Origin: Verrucomicrobiales bacterium | GTDB taxonomy: Bacteria; Verrucomicrobiota; Verrucomicrobiia; Limisphaerales; JAQGOY01 | Direction: 5' to 3' | Length of the DNA: 35,936 bases | Assembly: GCA_028293375.1 (NCBI GenBank) | Contig: JAQGOY010000129.1 | Coordinates: 1 to 35,936 of the forward strand | Shown here: one piece after another, positions 1 to 8,103 of the stretch | How the letters are laid out: each line of letters opens with the position of its first letter | Numbering within the stretch: position 1 is the first letter of the stretch | Program-made: the position numbers and the translations under genes | The notes under the pieces: model-generated | What the model was told of the DNA's origin: nothing | The model's database searches: none | Seen by the model: only the letters and a program-made list of their open reading frames with translations

Positions 1-156
1 CGGTATTTCAGGGCGAATTCCCAAATCGAGAACAGGAAAGATGAGGACCTGACGCTGACCGGGTGGAAGGCGATCCGAACAACGCTCTGACTGTTTTGGA
101 TCTACAGCCATAATTCGAGCCCAGCGCTCTTTCGCCGCTATGTATTTTTCTTTCAT
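1..156 (-). CDS. Sulfite oxidase-like molybdopterin oxidoreductase, N-terminal fragment
   Basis: The reading frame is open from the ATG at 156 to the window edge and encodes the first 52 residues. The segment DRLPPGQRQVLIFPVLDLG (residues 29-47) resembles the N-terminal signature of sulfite oxidase-like, molybdopterin-binding oxidoreductases of the YuiH/YedY type, which open with R-(L/I)-PPGQ and a P-V-L core shortly before the cofactor domain. No signal peptide is visible, which suits a cytoplasmic YuiH-like enzyme. The cofactor-binding cysteine would lie outside the window. The ATG lies 26 bases after the stop of the efflux lipoprotein gene on the same strand, so it may be the last cistron of the efflux operon. 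There is no strong Shine-Dalgarno sequence. The family call rests on a short motif recognised from memory. Confidence 0.62.
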   Translation of the reverse strand, partial: MKEKYIAAKERWARIMAVDPKQSERCSDRLPPGQRQVLIFPVLDLGIRPEIP

Positions 157-182
157 GCACCGCTTGCGCCTGTGCGGTGGGC

Positions 183-1652
183 TTATTTGGAAGGCTTTTG
201 CCAACCGCCGCCCAACGCCTTAATCAAAGCGACCGAGGCAATTTGTCGCTCCGCGCTAAGTCTCACCGTTTCCTGTTCTCTTGCCAATTCCTCATTCTGG
301 GCGGTGGCCACTTCAAGAAATGTCACCAGTCCGGACCGATAACGATTGGAGGCGATTTCCAAGGTTTTTCTGGAGGAAGTCAGTGCGGCGTTTTTTGAGA
401 CAAGCTCTTCCGCCAGCAATCGTTGTGCTGCCAGGTTGTCCTCCACTTCGGAGAATGCAACCAGAACGGTTTGTCTATAATCGGCAACGGTTTCTTCGTG
501 GGCGAACTTCGCTTGCCTGTACCTTGCGCGCAACTGGCCGCCTTCAAATAAAGGAAGAGTTAGGGACGGGCCCACCGCCCAGAATCGACTCGGCCCACTG
601 AAAAGGGAACTGGCGCTCACACTTTCGAATCCTGCGGAACCGTTGAGTCGCAAGGTCGGGAAAAAAGCCGCCTTTGCCACACCTATCCCGGCATTGGCTG
701 CCGCCATGCGTCGCTCGGCGGAGGCAATGTCCGGACGCCGCTCGAGCAGTTCGGAGGGCAATCCCGAAGGAAGGGTAAGAGGTGGCTTGGAAACGGGACG
801 ACGCTCGAGTCTAAAGGTGGACGGATATTCGCCAACCAGCACGGCCAGCGCATGTTCCAGTTTGACCCTTTGCAATTCAATCGCGGGGAGTTGACCCTCC
901 GTACTACGCAGGATGGTTTCGGCTTGTGAGACATCGAGATCTGAAACGATCCCTCCCTTGCGTCGATTCCTTGTCAACTCCAGCGACTTGGAAAACACTG
1001 AAATATTGGTGCGCAACAGGGAGATTTGATCGTCCAGTGAGTGGAGAGTAAACCAATCGCTTGCGATTTCGGCCTGTATGCTTAAACGCAGCGTCTCCAC
1101 CAGGTCGGCAGCGGCTTCTTCACTGGCTTTGCTCGCTTCCATCCCACGTCTCACTTTCCCCCAAAGATCCAGCTCGTAATTCAGATCGAGGGGGACTGTA
1201 TATGTATTGAACGTGTCTGGTTGACCGGTGGAAACGCCATTGACAGGCCGGTTGGCGGATTGCCGCTCACGTTGCAATGATCCGGAGACCCCGATGTGAG
1301 GAAACAATCCTGCTCTTGAGACATTAAAAAGCTCACGTGCCTGATTAAATCTCTCCTGCTCTGCCTTGAAGGTTTGATTGGAGTCACTTGCCTTTTCCTC
1401 CAGCTGGTTGAGTTCCTCATCCTCAAAAATCTGCCACCACTTTCCTCGCGGGAGATTTGCCTGAGGTTCGGCCACCTTCCACTCCGTTCCGAGGTCCTGG
1501 TACTGCGCAGGAACTTCAGTCGATGAAGGTTTTTTATAGTCCGGTCCCACGAGGCAGCCCGACAAAAATGAAGCTCCAGCCAACCCGAGACATACTCCAT
1601 GGAATATCCGCGTTTGCTTCAATTGAACTTTAATACCCGCCGTTGCGTTCAT
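183..1652 (-). CDS. Outer-membrane efflux lipoprotein, NodT/OprM family
   Basis: This 489-residue protein is the outer-membrane channel of an RND efflux system. The N terminus is a lipoprotein signal with lipobox LSGC (Cys33), followed by VGPDYKKP, the usual start of mature NodT/OprM proteins. Two repeats of long helices follow, as expected for the trimeric alpha-barrel, with family segments LPSGLPSELLERRPDIASAE in the middle and RYRSGLVTFLEVATAQ near the C terminus. Length is normal. The start codon overlaps the stop of the adaptor gene (ATGA), so translation is probably coupled. Together with the adaptor and pump it should form a continuous export duct; the substrate cannot be read from the sequence. 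Confidence 0.95.
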   Translation of the reverse strand: MNATAGIKVQLKQTRIFHGVCLGLAGASFLSGCLVGPDYKKPSSTEVPAQYQDLGTEWKVAEPQANLPRGKWWQIFEDEELNQLEEKASDSNQTFKAEQERFNQARELFNVSRAGLFPHIGVSGSLQRERQSANRPVNGVSTGQPDTFNTYTVPLDLNYELDLWGKVRRGMEASKASEEAAADLVETLRLSIQAEIASDWFTLHSLDDQISLLRTNISVFSKSLELTRNRRKGGIVSDLDVSQAETILRSTEGQLPAIELQRVKLEHALAVLVGEYPSTFRLERRPVSKPPLTLPSGLPSELLERRPDIASAERRMAAANAGIGVAKAAFFPTLRLNGSAGFESVSASSLFSGPSRFWAVGPSLTLPLFEGGQLRARYRQAKFAHEETVADYRQTVLVAFSEVEDNLAAQRLLAEELVSKNAALTSSRKTLEIASNRYRSGLVTFLEVATAQNEELAREQETVRLSAERQIASVALIKALGGGWQKPSK

Positions 1653-2857
1653 TGTGGAGTTTCACCCTCTTGCATTTCCGAAATACGAACCGTAACTCCG
1701 GCGGTGAGGGAGTCGGAGGGGTTATTAATGACTTTGTCGCTCGCGGAAAGACCGGCCAACACTTCAAACGTTTTACCGAAGTCTCGTCCAATGGTTATGG
1801 TTTTCAACTGAACTTTGTTGTTGCCGTCGACTATGCCAACTTGCGTTCCTTCAGCCCGGAAAATCAAAGTCGTGCTGGGAATCAAAAGACCTACGTTTTG
1901 TTTGATGTCAGGGAAACGCACTTCAGCATAACTTCCTGCCAGGATTTGATGCCCCTGGTTATCCACAGTCAACTCGGTAAGAAGGGTTCGGGAATCAGGG
2001 TCAATCATTCCAGAAGTTCGAGCAACCGTTGCAGTGAAACTGTGTCCGGCGTTTTCGGGCACCAACAAACTAGCGACACCGTTGGTCACAATGTTTCCAG
2101 CTGCGGACTGGGGAACCCTGACGAAGACTCGCAAGGTGTTCATGTCCGCCAGTGAATACAGTTCTTTGCCAGTGGCAATCAAATCCCCCACATCAATTCT
2201 CCGGCCCGTAACCGTGCCCGAAAACGGCGCCGTCACATGGGTGAAACTTAACAGTCTTTCCAACCTGCGGACGGCAGCCTCGGACGCCTCGACATCCGCT
2301 TTCTTGAGGGCCAAATCTGCCGTCTTTTCGGCTGCCTCTTGTTCGCTGACACTCGCACTTTTTAGAAGATCGGCCCACCGCGCTGCAGTTGTTTGAGCAA
2401 GTCCCAAAGCGGCTTGAGATCTGCCGAGCCCTGCGGTGGCGCTGGCCAACTCCTGCTCCAGCTCGGGGGCGTCAATGTCTGCCAGGACTTGTCCTGCCTG
2501 CACGACGCTGCCTATGTCGTTGTACCATTTTTTGATAAAGCCATTGGCCCGGGCGTAGATCCTGGCCTCCGTTGCCGGCCTTACCTCTGCTGCCAGGCTT
2601 AATCCCGAGAGGGCCTTGCCGGGGACGGGAAAGACCACGCTGACGGTGGTTACCGCCATCTCACGAGTCTCCGATTGCAGTTGGTGACCGTTTCTTAAGC
2701 GGGGCAAAAGACCCACAACCAGTCCAATGCCCAGAATGATGATGATGCATAGCGCCCATAGCCACAGGCGCGGCGCACCCTTCCTTGCCCCTGGGTAGGC
2801 TGAAACGGCAGCCCCTGCTGGCCTTTGCGGGCTTGATGTGGTTTCTACTCTATTCAT
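1649..2857 (-). CDS. RND efflux periplasmic adaptor (membrane fusion protein)
   Basis: This 402-residue protein links the inner-membrane pump to the outer-membrane channel. A single N-terminal membrane anchor covers about residues 31-51, after a short Pro/Ala/Ser-rich cytoplasmic stretch. Behind it are the lipoyl-like half-motif (GFIKKWYNDIGSVVQAGQVL), an alpha-helical hairpin around residues 130-200, the second lipoyl half (VTAPFSGTVTGRRIDVGDLI) and the beta-barrel and membrane-proximal domains. This is the normal HlyD/AcrA-type order. The start overlaps the pump stop and the stop overlaps the channel start (both ATGA), giving a three-gene coupled unit. There is no lipobox, so anchoring is by the helix rather than by lipid. 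Confidence 0.95.
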   Translation of the reverse strand: MNRVETTSSPQRPAGAAVSAYPGARKGAPRLWLWALCIIIILGIGLVVGLLPRLRNGHQLQSETREMAVTTVSVVFPVPGKALSGLSLAAEVRPATEARIYARANGFIKKWYNDIGSVVQAGQVLADIDAPELEQELASATAGLGRSQAALGLAQTTAARWADLLKSASVSEQEAAEKTADLALKKADVEASEAAVRRLERLLSFTHVTAPFSGTVTGRRIDVGDLIATGKELYSLADMNTLRVFVRVPQSAAGNIVTNGVASLLVPENAGHSFTATVARTSGMIDPDSRTLLTELTVDNQGHQILAGSYAEVRFPDIKQNVGLLIPSTTLIFRAEGTQVGIVDGNNKVQLKTITIGRDFGKTFEVLAGLSASDKVINNPSDSLTAGVTVRISEMQEGETPQ

Positions 2858-5800
2858 GTTAATGATTGCTTGGCGATTTCACCTCGAAAGACCAACACTT
2901 CTTCTTCCGCAGGTATCGGCCGTTTCGTTTTTCGATGCAAAAAGCTGAATACCACCGGGACGAAGAACAGGGTGGCCACCGTGGCGAAAATCAATCCCCC
3001 GATGACTGCTCTACCCAGAGGGGCATTTTGTTCACCGCCCTCACCCAGACCGAGGCTAAGGGGTAGCATTCCTATAATCATTGCCAAGGCAGTCATGATG
3101 ACAGGCCGAAGCCGGCCAGCGCCTGCGGTGAGCGCTGCTTGCAGCGCATCCATGCCCAAATCCAAATTCGAACGGGCAAAACTAATAACCAGGACGGCGT
3201 TGGCGGTGGCCACACCGAGGCACATAATCGCGCCCATCAGGGCGGGAACGCTTAAGGTCGTAAAAGTGACAAACAGCCCCCAAATGACCCCGGTTAATGC
3301 GCCCGGAAGAGCTGTAATAATGATGAAAGGATCCAGCCAATTCTGAAAATTCACCACCAGCAACAAATACACGAGGGTGATGGCTCCCAACAGACCGATT
3401 CCCAATCCAAGGAAGCTGGAATGCATCGTTTCTGCCTGGCCTCTAAGCATCAATTGAGTACCACGCGGAAGACTTTTTGTCGTCTCCTCCAAAATGGGAC
3501 GAAGATCTTTCAACACGCCTCCCAAGTCGCGTCCACTCACGCCGCCGAATATATCGATGACTGGCGCAACATTATAATGGGAAACAACGGGTACGCCGTT
3601 GGTTCGGGTCATGGTTGCCAGGTTGGCGAGGACCTGGGAGTTGCTGCTTCCGGATTTTCCACCGCCTACCGCCAGTGAATTTAACGCTTCCACTGAACCC
3701 AAATCACGCTCCGGTGCCCGGGCATTAATAAGGTATTGAATGCCGATGGTGGGATTGAGCCAATAGGCGGGCGCCACCTGCCCGTTTCCACTTACGCTGA
3801 GCAGGACCGCATTGGCGACATCTCTTTCTGACAGGCCAACCTCTGCTGCTTTTTCACGATCAATATTAAACTTCAACTTTTGCAAGTCGGACGGTTGCTG
3901 AACACGCACGTCCACTGCCCCTGGAATTTTTCGCATCTTTTCAGCCAGAATGGAGGCTATTTCCCGGTTCTTGACCTGGTTTCTTCCCACGATTTGGACG
4001 TTCAAAGGCGCGGGAATTCCAAAGTTGAGGGTCTGACTCACGATATCCGCCGGAAGGAAGTAAAATGTGATTCCTGGAAACTGTTTTGATAACTGAATAC
4101 GAAGGCGCCGCACATACTCATCGGTTGGCCGATGTCCTTCAGCAAGGGAAACGAGGATATCCGCATCGCCCGTCCCAATAAGGCCATTGTTGCTGTAGCT
4201 CAGGCTGATGCCGGAATTGGGAATACCAATGTTATCCAACATTCCTTCCATTTCCTTTTTTGGAATTGCCTTGCGAATGGCCGTCTCCACTTCGTCGACT
4301 AATTTCGCGGTTTCTTCCACACGTATACCACTTCGGGCTCTCAAATGGAGCCGAAATCTTCCAGCGTCAACGTTCGGAAAAAAGTCCTGTCCCAGAAAAG
4401 GCAGAAGCAAACAGGATGCTGCGCAAAACAGGAGGAAGACTGCCATGAAGGATTTTCTTCGGGCGAGAACGGTTTCGAGAAGGGCGCGATACCCCTTTTT
4501 GAATTTTTCAAAGCCCTTTTCGAATTTATCCTGAATAGCCAAAAAGGGACGCTGCCACAAAGGTGCTTTTTTGTTATGGTTGTCATGGTGATAGTAATCC
4601 ACATTGGTGTAGAACCACATGACCAGCGTTGGCACCAGCGTTCTGGAAAGAATGTAACTCGACAGCATCGCGAACACGACGGCTTCAGCCAGGGGCACGA
4701 AGAGGTAGCGACCAACACCAGTCAGGAAGAACATCGGGACGAACACAATACAGATGCAGAGAGTCGAAACGAAAGCCGGCAGTGCAATTTCCTGTGCTCC
4801 ATCAAGGATGGCCTGTTCGAGGGGTTTACCCAAAGCCATTTGTCGGTGGACATTTTCCAATTCAACCGTGGCGTCATCCACAAGGATGCCTACCGCCAGA
4901 GAAAGTCCGCCCAGGGTCATCAAATTAATAGTTTCTCCAAGCGCGCTGAAAATAGCCATGGAGCTTAAGACAGACAGGGGAATGGAAATAACAATGATGA
5001 ACGTGCTTCGCCAGGAGCCAATAAACAGCAGGATCATGATAGCGGTGAGGGCAGCCGCCACCACACCTTCCTTTACCACGCCGGAAATCGCAGCGCGTAC
5101 GAAGATAGACTGGTCGGCGAATTCCTTTACTTCTAATTCCTTGGGCAGGGTCTCCAGGAGTGGTCGCAACGCTTTCTTGATCCCTGCAGCCACTTCGAGA
5201 GTGGATGCGGAACCGCTCTTCAGCACGGTTAGCAACGCTCCACGAACCCCATCTTTTCGAACAATGTTTTGTTGCGGTGCAAATCCATCACGCACGAAAG
5301 CCACATCTTTCACGTAAACAGTAGCTCCCTTGATTATTTTCACGGGCAAATCGTTCAACTCGTCTAAAACTTTCGGGCTCGAATTCAGTTCGATGCCAAA
5401 TTCTGTGGCGCCAATCTTTGCAGTTCCGCCGGGCAGGATCAGGTTTTGAACGCTGATGGCGTCAACCACATCCTGCGGCGATAATCCCTTGGCCTTTAGA
5501 GCGGTCAAATCCAAGTCGACAGAAACGACTCGTGTGCGCCCGCCGTATGGCCATGGAAGCGCTGCACCTCGAACTACTGATAAACCGACCCGGATTTGGT
5601 TTTGGCTGATGTCATAAATTTCCTGCTCGGACATTTGTTTGCTGACTACACTGTATTGAAGAATGGGAACAGTCGAAGCGTTGTAGCGGATAATCAAAGG
5701 GGGCGTCTGACCGGGCGGCATTTGGCGAAGAATGGTCTGAGCCACTGCCGTGATCTGCGCGACGCCCGCATCCACCGAAGCATTGGGCTGCAGAAACACC

Positions 5801-6078
5801 TTGATAATGCCAACGCCGTTATAGGCATTGGATTCAATGTGTTCGATGTCATTAACGGTTGCGCTGAGCGAACGCTCATGGTTGTAAATAATGCGCTGTT
5901 CCATTTCCTGTGCATCCAACCCAGCGTATTGCCAGATGATACTGATCACCGGGATATTGATTGCCGGGAAGATGTCGGTCGGGGTCCGCAGAAGAACGAA
6001 TGGTGTCAAAAGCAAAAGAATAATCGCTCCCACAACAAACGTGTAGGGACGGCGCAACGCTAGACGTACAATCCACAT
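2854..6078 (-). CDS. RND-family efflux pump, inner-membrane permease
   Basis: This 1074-residue protein is a full-length RND transporter with twelve predicted membrane helices and two large periplasmic loops. The first helix lies at about residues 13-30. The segment GGLSLAVGILVDDATVELEN carries two adjacent acidic residues, Asp401 and Asp402, in the position of the proton-relay aspartates of AcrB-type pumps. The repeat half begins near residue 545, and the C-terminal helices include GRLRPVIMTALAMIIGMLPL. The sequence looks like the broad AcrB/CusA-like permease group common in acidobacteria and verrucomicrobia. Metal-export methionines were not examined residue by residue, so the substrate is open. 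It is the first gene of the efflux operon and faces a LysR regulator across a 199-base gap. Confidence 0.96.
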   Translation of the reverse strand: MWIVRLALRRPYTFVVGAIILLLLTPFVLLRTPTDIFPAINIPVISIIWQYAGLDAQEMEQRIIYNHERSLSATVNDIEHIESNAYNGVGIIKVFLQPNASVDAGVAQITAVAQTILRQMPPGQTPPLIIRYNASTVPILQYSVVSKQMSEQEIYDISQNQIRVGLSVVRGAALPWPYGGRTRVVSVDLDLTALKAKGLSPQDVVDAISVQNLILPGGTAKIGATEFGIELNSSPKVLDELNDLPVKIIKGATVYVKDVAFVRDGFAPQQNIVRKDGVRGALLTVLKSGSASTLEVAAGIKKALRPLLETLPKELEVKEFADQSIFVRAAISGVVKEGVVAAALTAIMILLFIGSWRSTFIIVISIPLSVLSSMAIFSALGETINLMTLGGLSLAVGILVDDATVELENVHRQMALGKPLEQAILDGAQEIALPAFVSTLCICIVFVPMFFLTGVGRYLFVPLAEAVVFAMLSSYILSRTLVPTLVMWFYTNVDYYHHDNHNKKAPLWQRPFLAIQDKFEKGFEKFKKGYRALLETVLARRKSFMAVFLLFCAASCLLLPFLGQDFFPNVDAGRFRLHLRARSGIRVEETAKLVDEVETAIRKAIPKKEMEGMLDNIGIPNSGISLSYSNNGLIGTGDADILVSLAEGHRPTDEYVRRLRIQLSKQFPGITFYFLPADIVSQTLNFGIPAPLNVQIVGRNQVKNREIASILAEKMRKIPGAVDVRVQQPSDLQKLKFNIDREKAAEVGLSERDVANAVLLSVSGNGQVAPAYWLNPTIGIQYLINARAPERDLGSVEALNSLAVGGGKSGSSNSQVLANLATMTRTNGVPVVSHYNVAPVIDIFGGVSGRDLGGVLKDLRPILEETTKSLPRGTQLMLRGQAETMHSSFLGLGIGLLGAITLVYLLLVVNFQNWLDPFIIITALPGALTGVIWGLFVTFTTLSVPALMGAIMCLGVATANAVLVISFARSNLDLGMDALQAALTAGAGRLRPVIMTALAMIIGMLPLSLGLGEGGEQNAPLGRAVIGGLIFATVATLFFVPVVFSFLHRKTKRPIPAEEEVLVFRGEIAKQSLT

Positions 6079-6218
6079 GGTTAACTTAGCTTTAAGTCTT
6101 GAGTCGGGAACCGGCTTTCGGTCCGTCCGATCCGTGGTAATCTGGAATGCAACCCATCGCCACGCAATAGGGTATTACGCTTTGAGTGTCGTTCCATCCA
6201 ATACATATTTCGTCGGAC

Positions 6219-6241
6219 ATTGATAGTTTTGTCGTATCAAT
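6219..6241. promoter_or_regulatory. LysR-type operator, T-N11-A inverted repeat
   Basis: A perfect 7-bp inverted repeat, ATTGATA (6219-6225) and TATCAAT (6235-6241), is separated by 9 bases. It contains the T-N11-A core typical of LysR-type regulator sites. It sits 37 bases before the lysR-family start codon, in the shared region with the efflux operon. A related half-site, TATCGATC at 6249-6256, repeats TATCAATC (6235-6242) after 14 bases and could be part of the activation site. That the adjacent LysR protein binds here is inference from position and symmetry. Confidence 0.6.
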
Positions 6242-6277
6242 CTTGAAATATCGATCAGCTTCATTTTAATCTCCCAC

Positions 6278-7162
6278 ATGGATCTTCGTCGTCTGCGCTA
6301 TTTTATAACTGTCGCCGAGGAACTGAATTTTCGCCGGGCAGCGGAACGACTTCACCTCGCTCAGCCTCCTCTCAGCGTTCAAATCAAGTCTCTCGAAGAG
6401 GAACTGGGAGTAAGACTGTTTGACAGGTCGACCCGCTCGGTGAAGCTCACTGCTGCCGGGCAAGTATTGCTTGCCGAAGCCAGAAACATATTGTCCACGG
6501 TGGAGCGAGCTGAACAGCACACAAGGAATGCCAATCATGGCGTTGTGGGAACTCTGAAAATTGGAATCCTGGCGCCCACCACCACCTCCCGCCTGGCAAA
6601 AATCCTAAGGTCGTATCGCCTTAAGTTTCCAGGAGTGCAGTTTTCGTTGTCTGAACTTACTTCCATGGAACAGTTGCAGCACATAAGGGCAGATCTACTT
6701 GATGTTGGTCTTGTCCGCCCACCGGTATCATTTCCGGAACTGGATTCGGTGTTTGTGGAGGAATCGCCTATGATCCTCGCACTTCCTGCCGGTCATAAAC
6801 TTGCTAAATTACGACGGGTGGAATGGGACAAATTTCACAACGAACCGCTCGTGATGATTCATCCCAACCTGCAGCATGGTTATTATGATCCATTCCTCAG
6901 AAAATGTGCGGAAGCGGGGGCGATGCCTATTCTCGGTCAATATGCCAATGATATTAATTCAAAAATGTGGCTCATTTCTGCGGGATTCGGGATGGCTCCC
7001 ACGACCAAAACAATAGCCGAGGTAAAGCGCCCTGGTTTGGTTTTCCGAGAACTTCCGCCAGGCCTTCCATTGATACAAACCCGCCTTGTCTGGAAAAAAT
7101 CCAACACCTCCCCGGTCCTGGCACATTTTCTTGAATGTTTCCGGGTCGGTTCCACACGGTAG
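6278..7162 (+). CDS. LysR-family transcriptional regulator
   Basis: This 294-residue protein has the standard LysR layout. An N-terminal winged helix-turn-helix covers about residues 1-60, with the recognition region AAERLHLAQPPLSVQIKSLE and the family hallmark LFDRSTRSVKLTAAG. A linker helix follows, then a periplasmic-binding-protein-like effector domain from about residue 90. It is divergent from the RND efflux operon, the usual arrangement for a regulator that responds to an exported compound or its precursor, and it probably also controls its own gene. An aromatic-type effector is possible from general resemblance to CatR/BenM-like regulators, but nothing here fixes the ligand. Confidence 0.95.
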   Translation: MDLRRLRYFITVAEELNFRRAAERLHLAQPPLSVQIKSLEEELGVRLFDRSTRSVKLTAAGQVLLAEARNILSTVERAEQHTRNANHGVVGTLKIGILAPTTTSRLAKILRSYRLKFPGVQFSLSELTSMEQLQHIRADLLDVGLVRPPVSFPELDSVFVEESPMILALPAGHKLAKLRRVEWDKFHNEPLVMIHPNLQHGYYDPFLRKCAEAGAMPILGQYANDINSKMWLISAGFGMAPTTKTIAEVKRPGLVFRELPPGLPLIQTRLVWKKSNTSPVLAHFLECFRVGSTR

Positions 7163-7289
7163 ATTTCGTCGTGAGCAAGGGCTGCTTTAATGGCCCCCGA
7201 TGATTTGGCATTAGGGTAATGTCAGCATTGTGCATAGCCCGATTCCGATGGGAGATTGTTTCAGGACCGGTCGGTCCCAAACGAGAAAT

Positions 7290-8033
7290 ATGAAGACGCG
7301 AAATCCTGAAGCTTTGGCAATTTCATCGGACACTCGGCGTCCCGTGTTTTCTAACATGGGAGGAAGAAATCAGGCACGAGCATCAAGGCCAAAAGAATGC
7401 CGTCAAAAATTTTTGAAATTCTTTCCGGAAGGGTTTTATGATCCGAAGTACCTTGCCTGGGAAAGAGACTACAAAGTGAACTCTCACCGGAAGTGGAGGC
7501 AGGAATTGGAACAGGAAAGTTTTGCGAAGCTACTCGCGCTCAGAAAGTTCAGTGAGATCGCGTTAAAGGCAGTCCGTGCTGAATCAAGCACCAACCTTTT
7601 GTTTTCGTTTGAGAAAATGGCTTTGCGCGACGCATTAAAATCCGAAACGGGGGCGAAAGGTTTTGCCACGGGACTTTTCGATTGGCTCTACGGTTCCGGG
7701 GCAGAGGAGGAACGGTTTGAGAAGTGGGTCGGACAAGTAGAAAAGCTACCCAGGAAACAAACCCGGGTTCTAACCTGGCCAATGGTCACTGTTTTCGGGT
7801 TTTTGGCCGAACCCGCCAGTCAAATCTTTCTGAAGCCGATGGTTACTAAAGCCGCTGCCCAGGCTTACGGAATCGAATGGAACTATATTTCCAGGCCCAA
7901 CTGGGAGACCTATCGGCAACTACTGGAGTTCGCGAAATTATTAAAAAAAGAACTCCGTGACTTAAAGCCTCGAGACATGATCGATATTCAATCTTTCATT
8001 TGGGTGTTAGGATCAGAAGAATATTCGGAATGA
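7290..8033 (+). CDS. Conserved protein of unknown function
   Basis: This is a soluble, basic protein of about 247 residues with no signal peptide or membrane helix. The open frame extends upstream to a GTG at 7230, but I chose the ATG at 7290 because a weak GAGA element precedes it and the upstream residues look non-conserved. The middle and C terminus (KFFPEGFYDPKYLAWERDYK, RKQTRVLTWPMVTVFGFLAE, LKPRDMIDIQSFIWVLGSEE) look like a widespread uncharacterised bacterial family that I recognise by pattern but cannot name. No catalytic motif stands out. It stands alone between the LysR gene and the cytochrome operon, on the same strand as both. A short palindrome lies just before the start. Confidence 0.75.
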   Translation: MKTRNPEALAISSDTRRPVFSNMGGRNQARASRPKECRQKFLKFFPEGFYDPKYLAWERDYKVNSHRKWRQELEQESFAKLLALRKFSEIALKAVRAESSTNLLFSFEKMALRDALKSETGAKGFATGLFDWLYGSGAEEERFEKWVGQVEKLPRKQTRVLTWPMVTVFGFLAEPASQIFLKPMVTKAAAQAYGIEWNYISRPNWETYRQLLEFAKLLKKELRDLKPRDMIDIQSFIWVLGSEEYSE

Positions 8034-8103
8034 GAATTGTGCGGGTCTAAAAACCTTTGCTTTGGGGGGCTGTTTTCGAATAGGGTGATGGTCTCGATTT
8101 CCC

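Noticed and set aside
4345-5317. Long plus-strand open frames opposite the RND pump gene
   Set aside because: They lie wholly within a well-supported gene on the other strand and have no family resemblance.
7264-7277. GGACC-N4-GGTCC palindrome just before the unknown 247-residue gene
   Set aside because: Short, with nothing to link it to a regulator or to translation control; could be chance.
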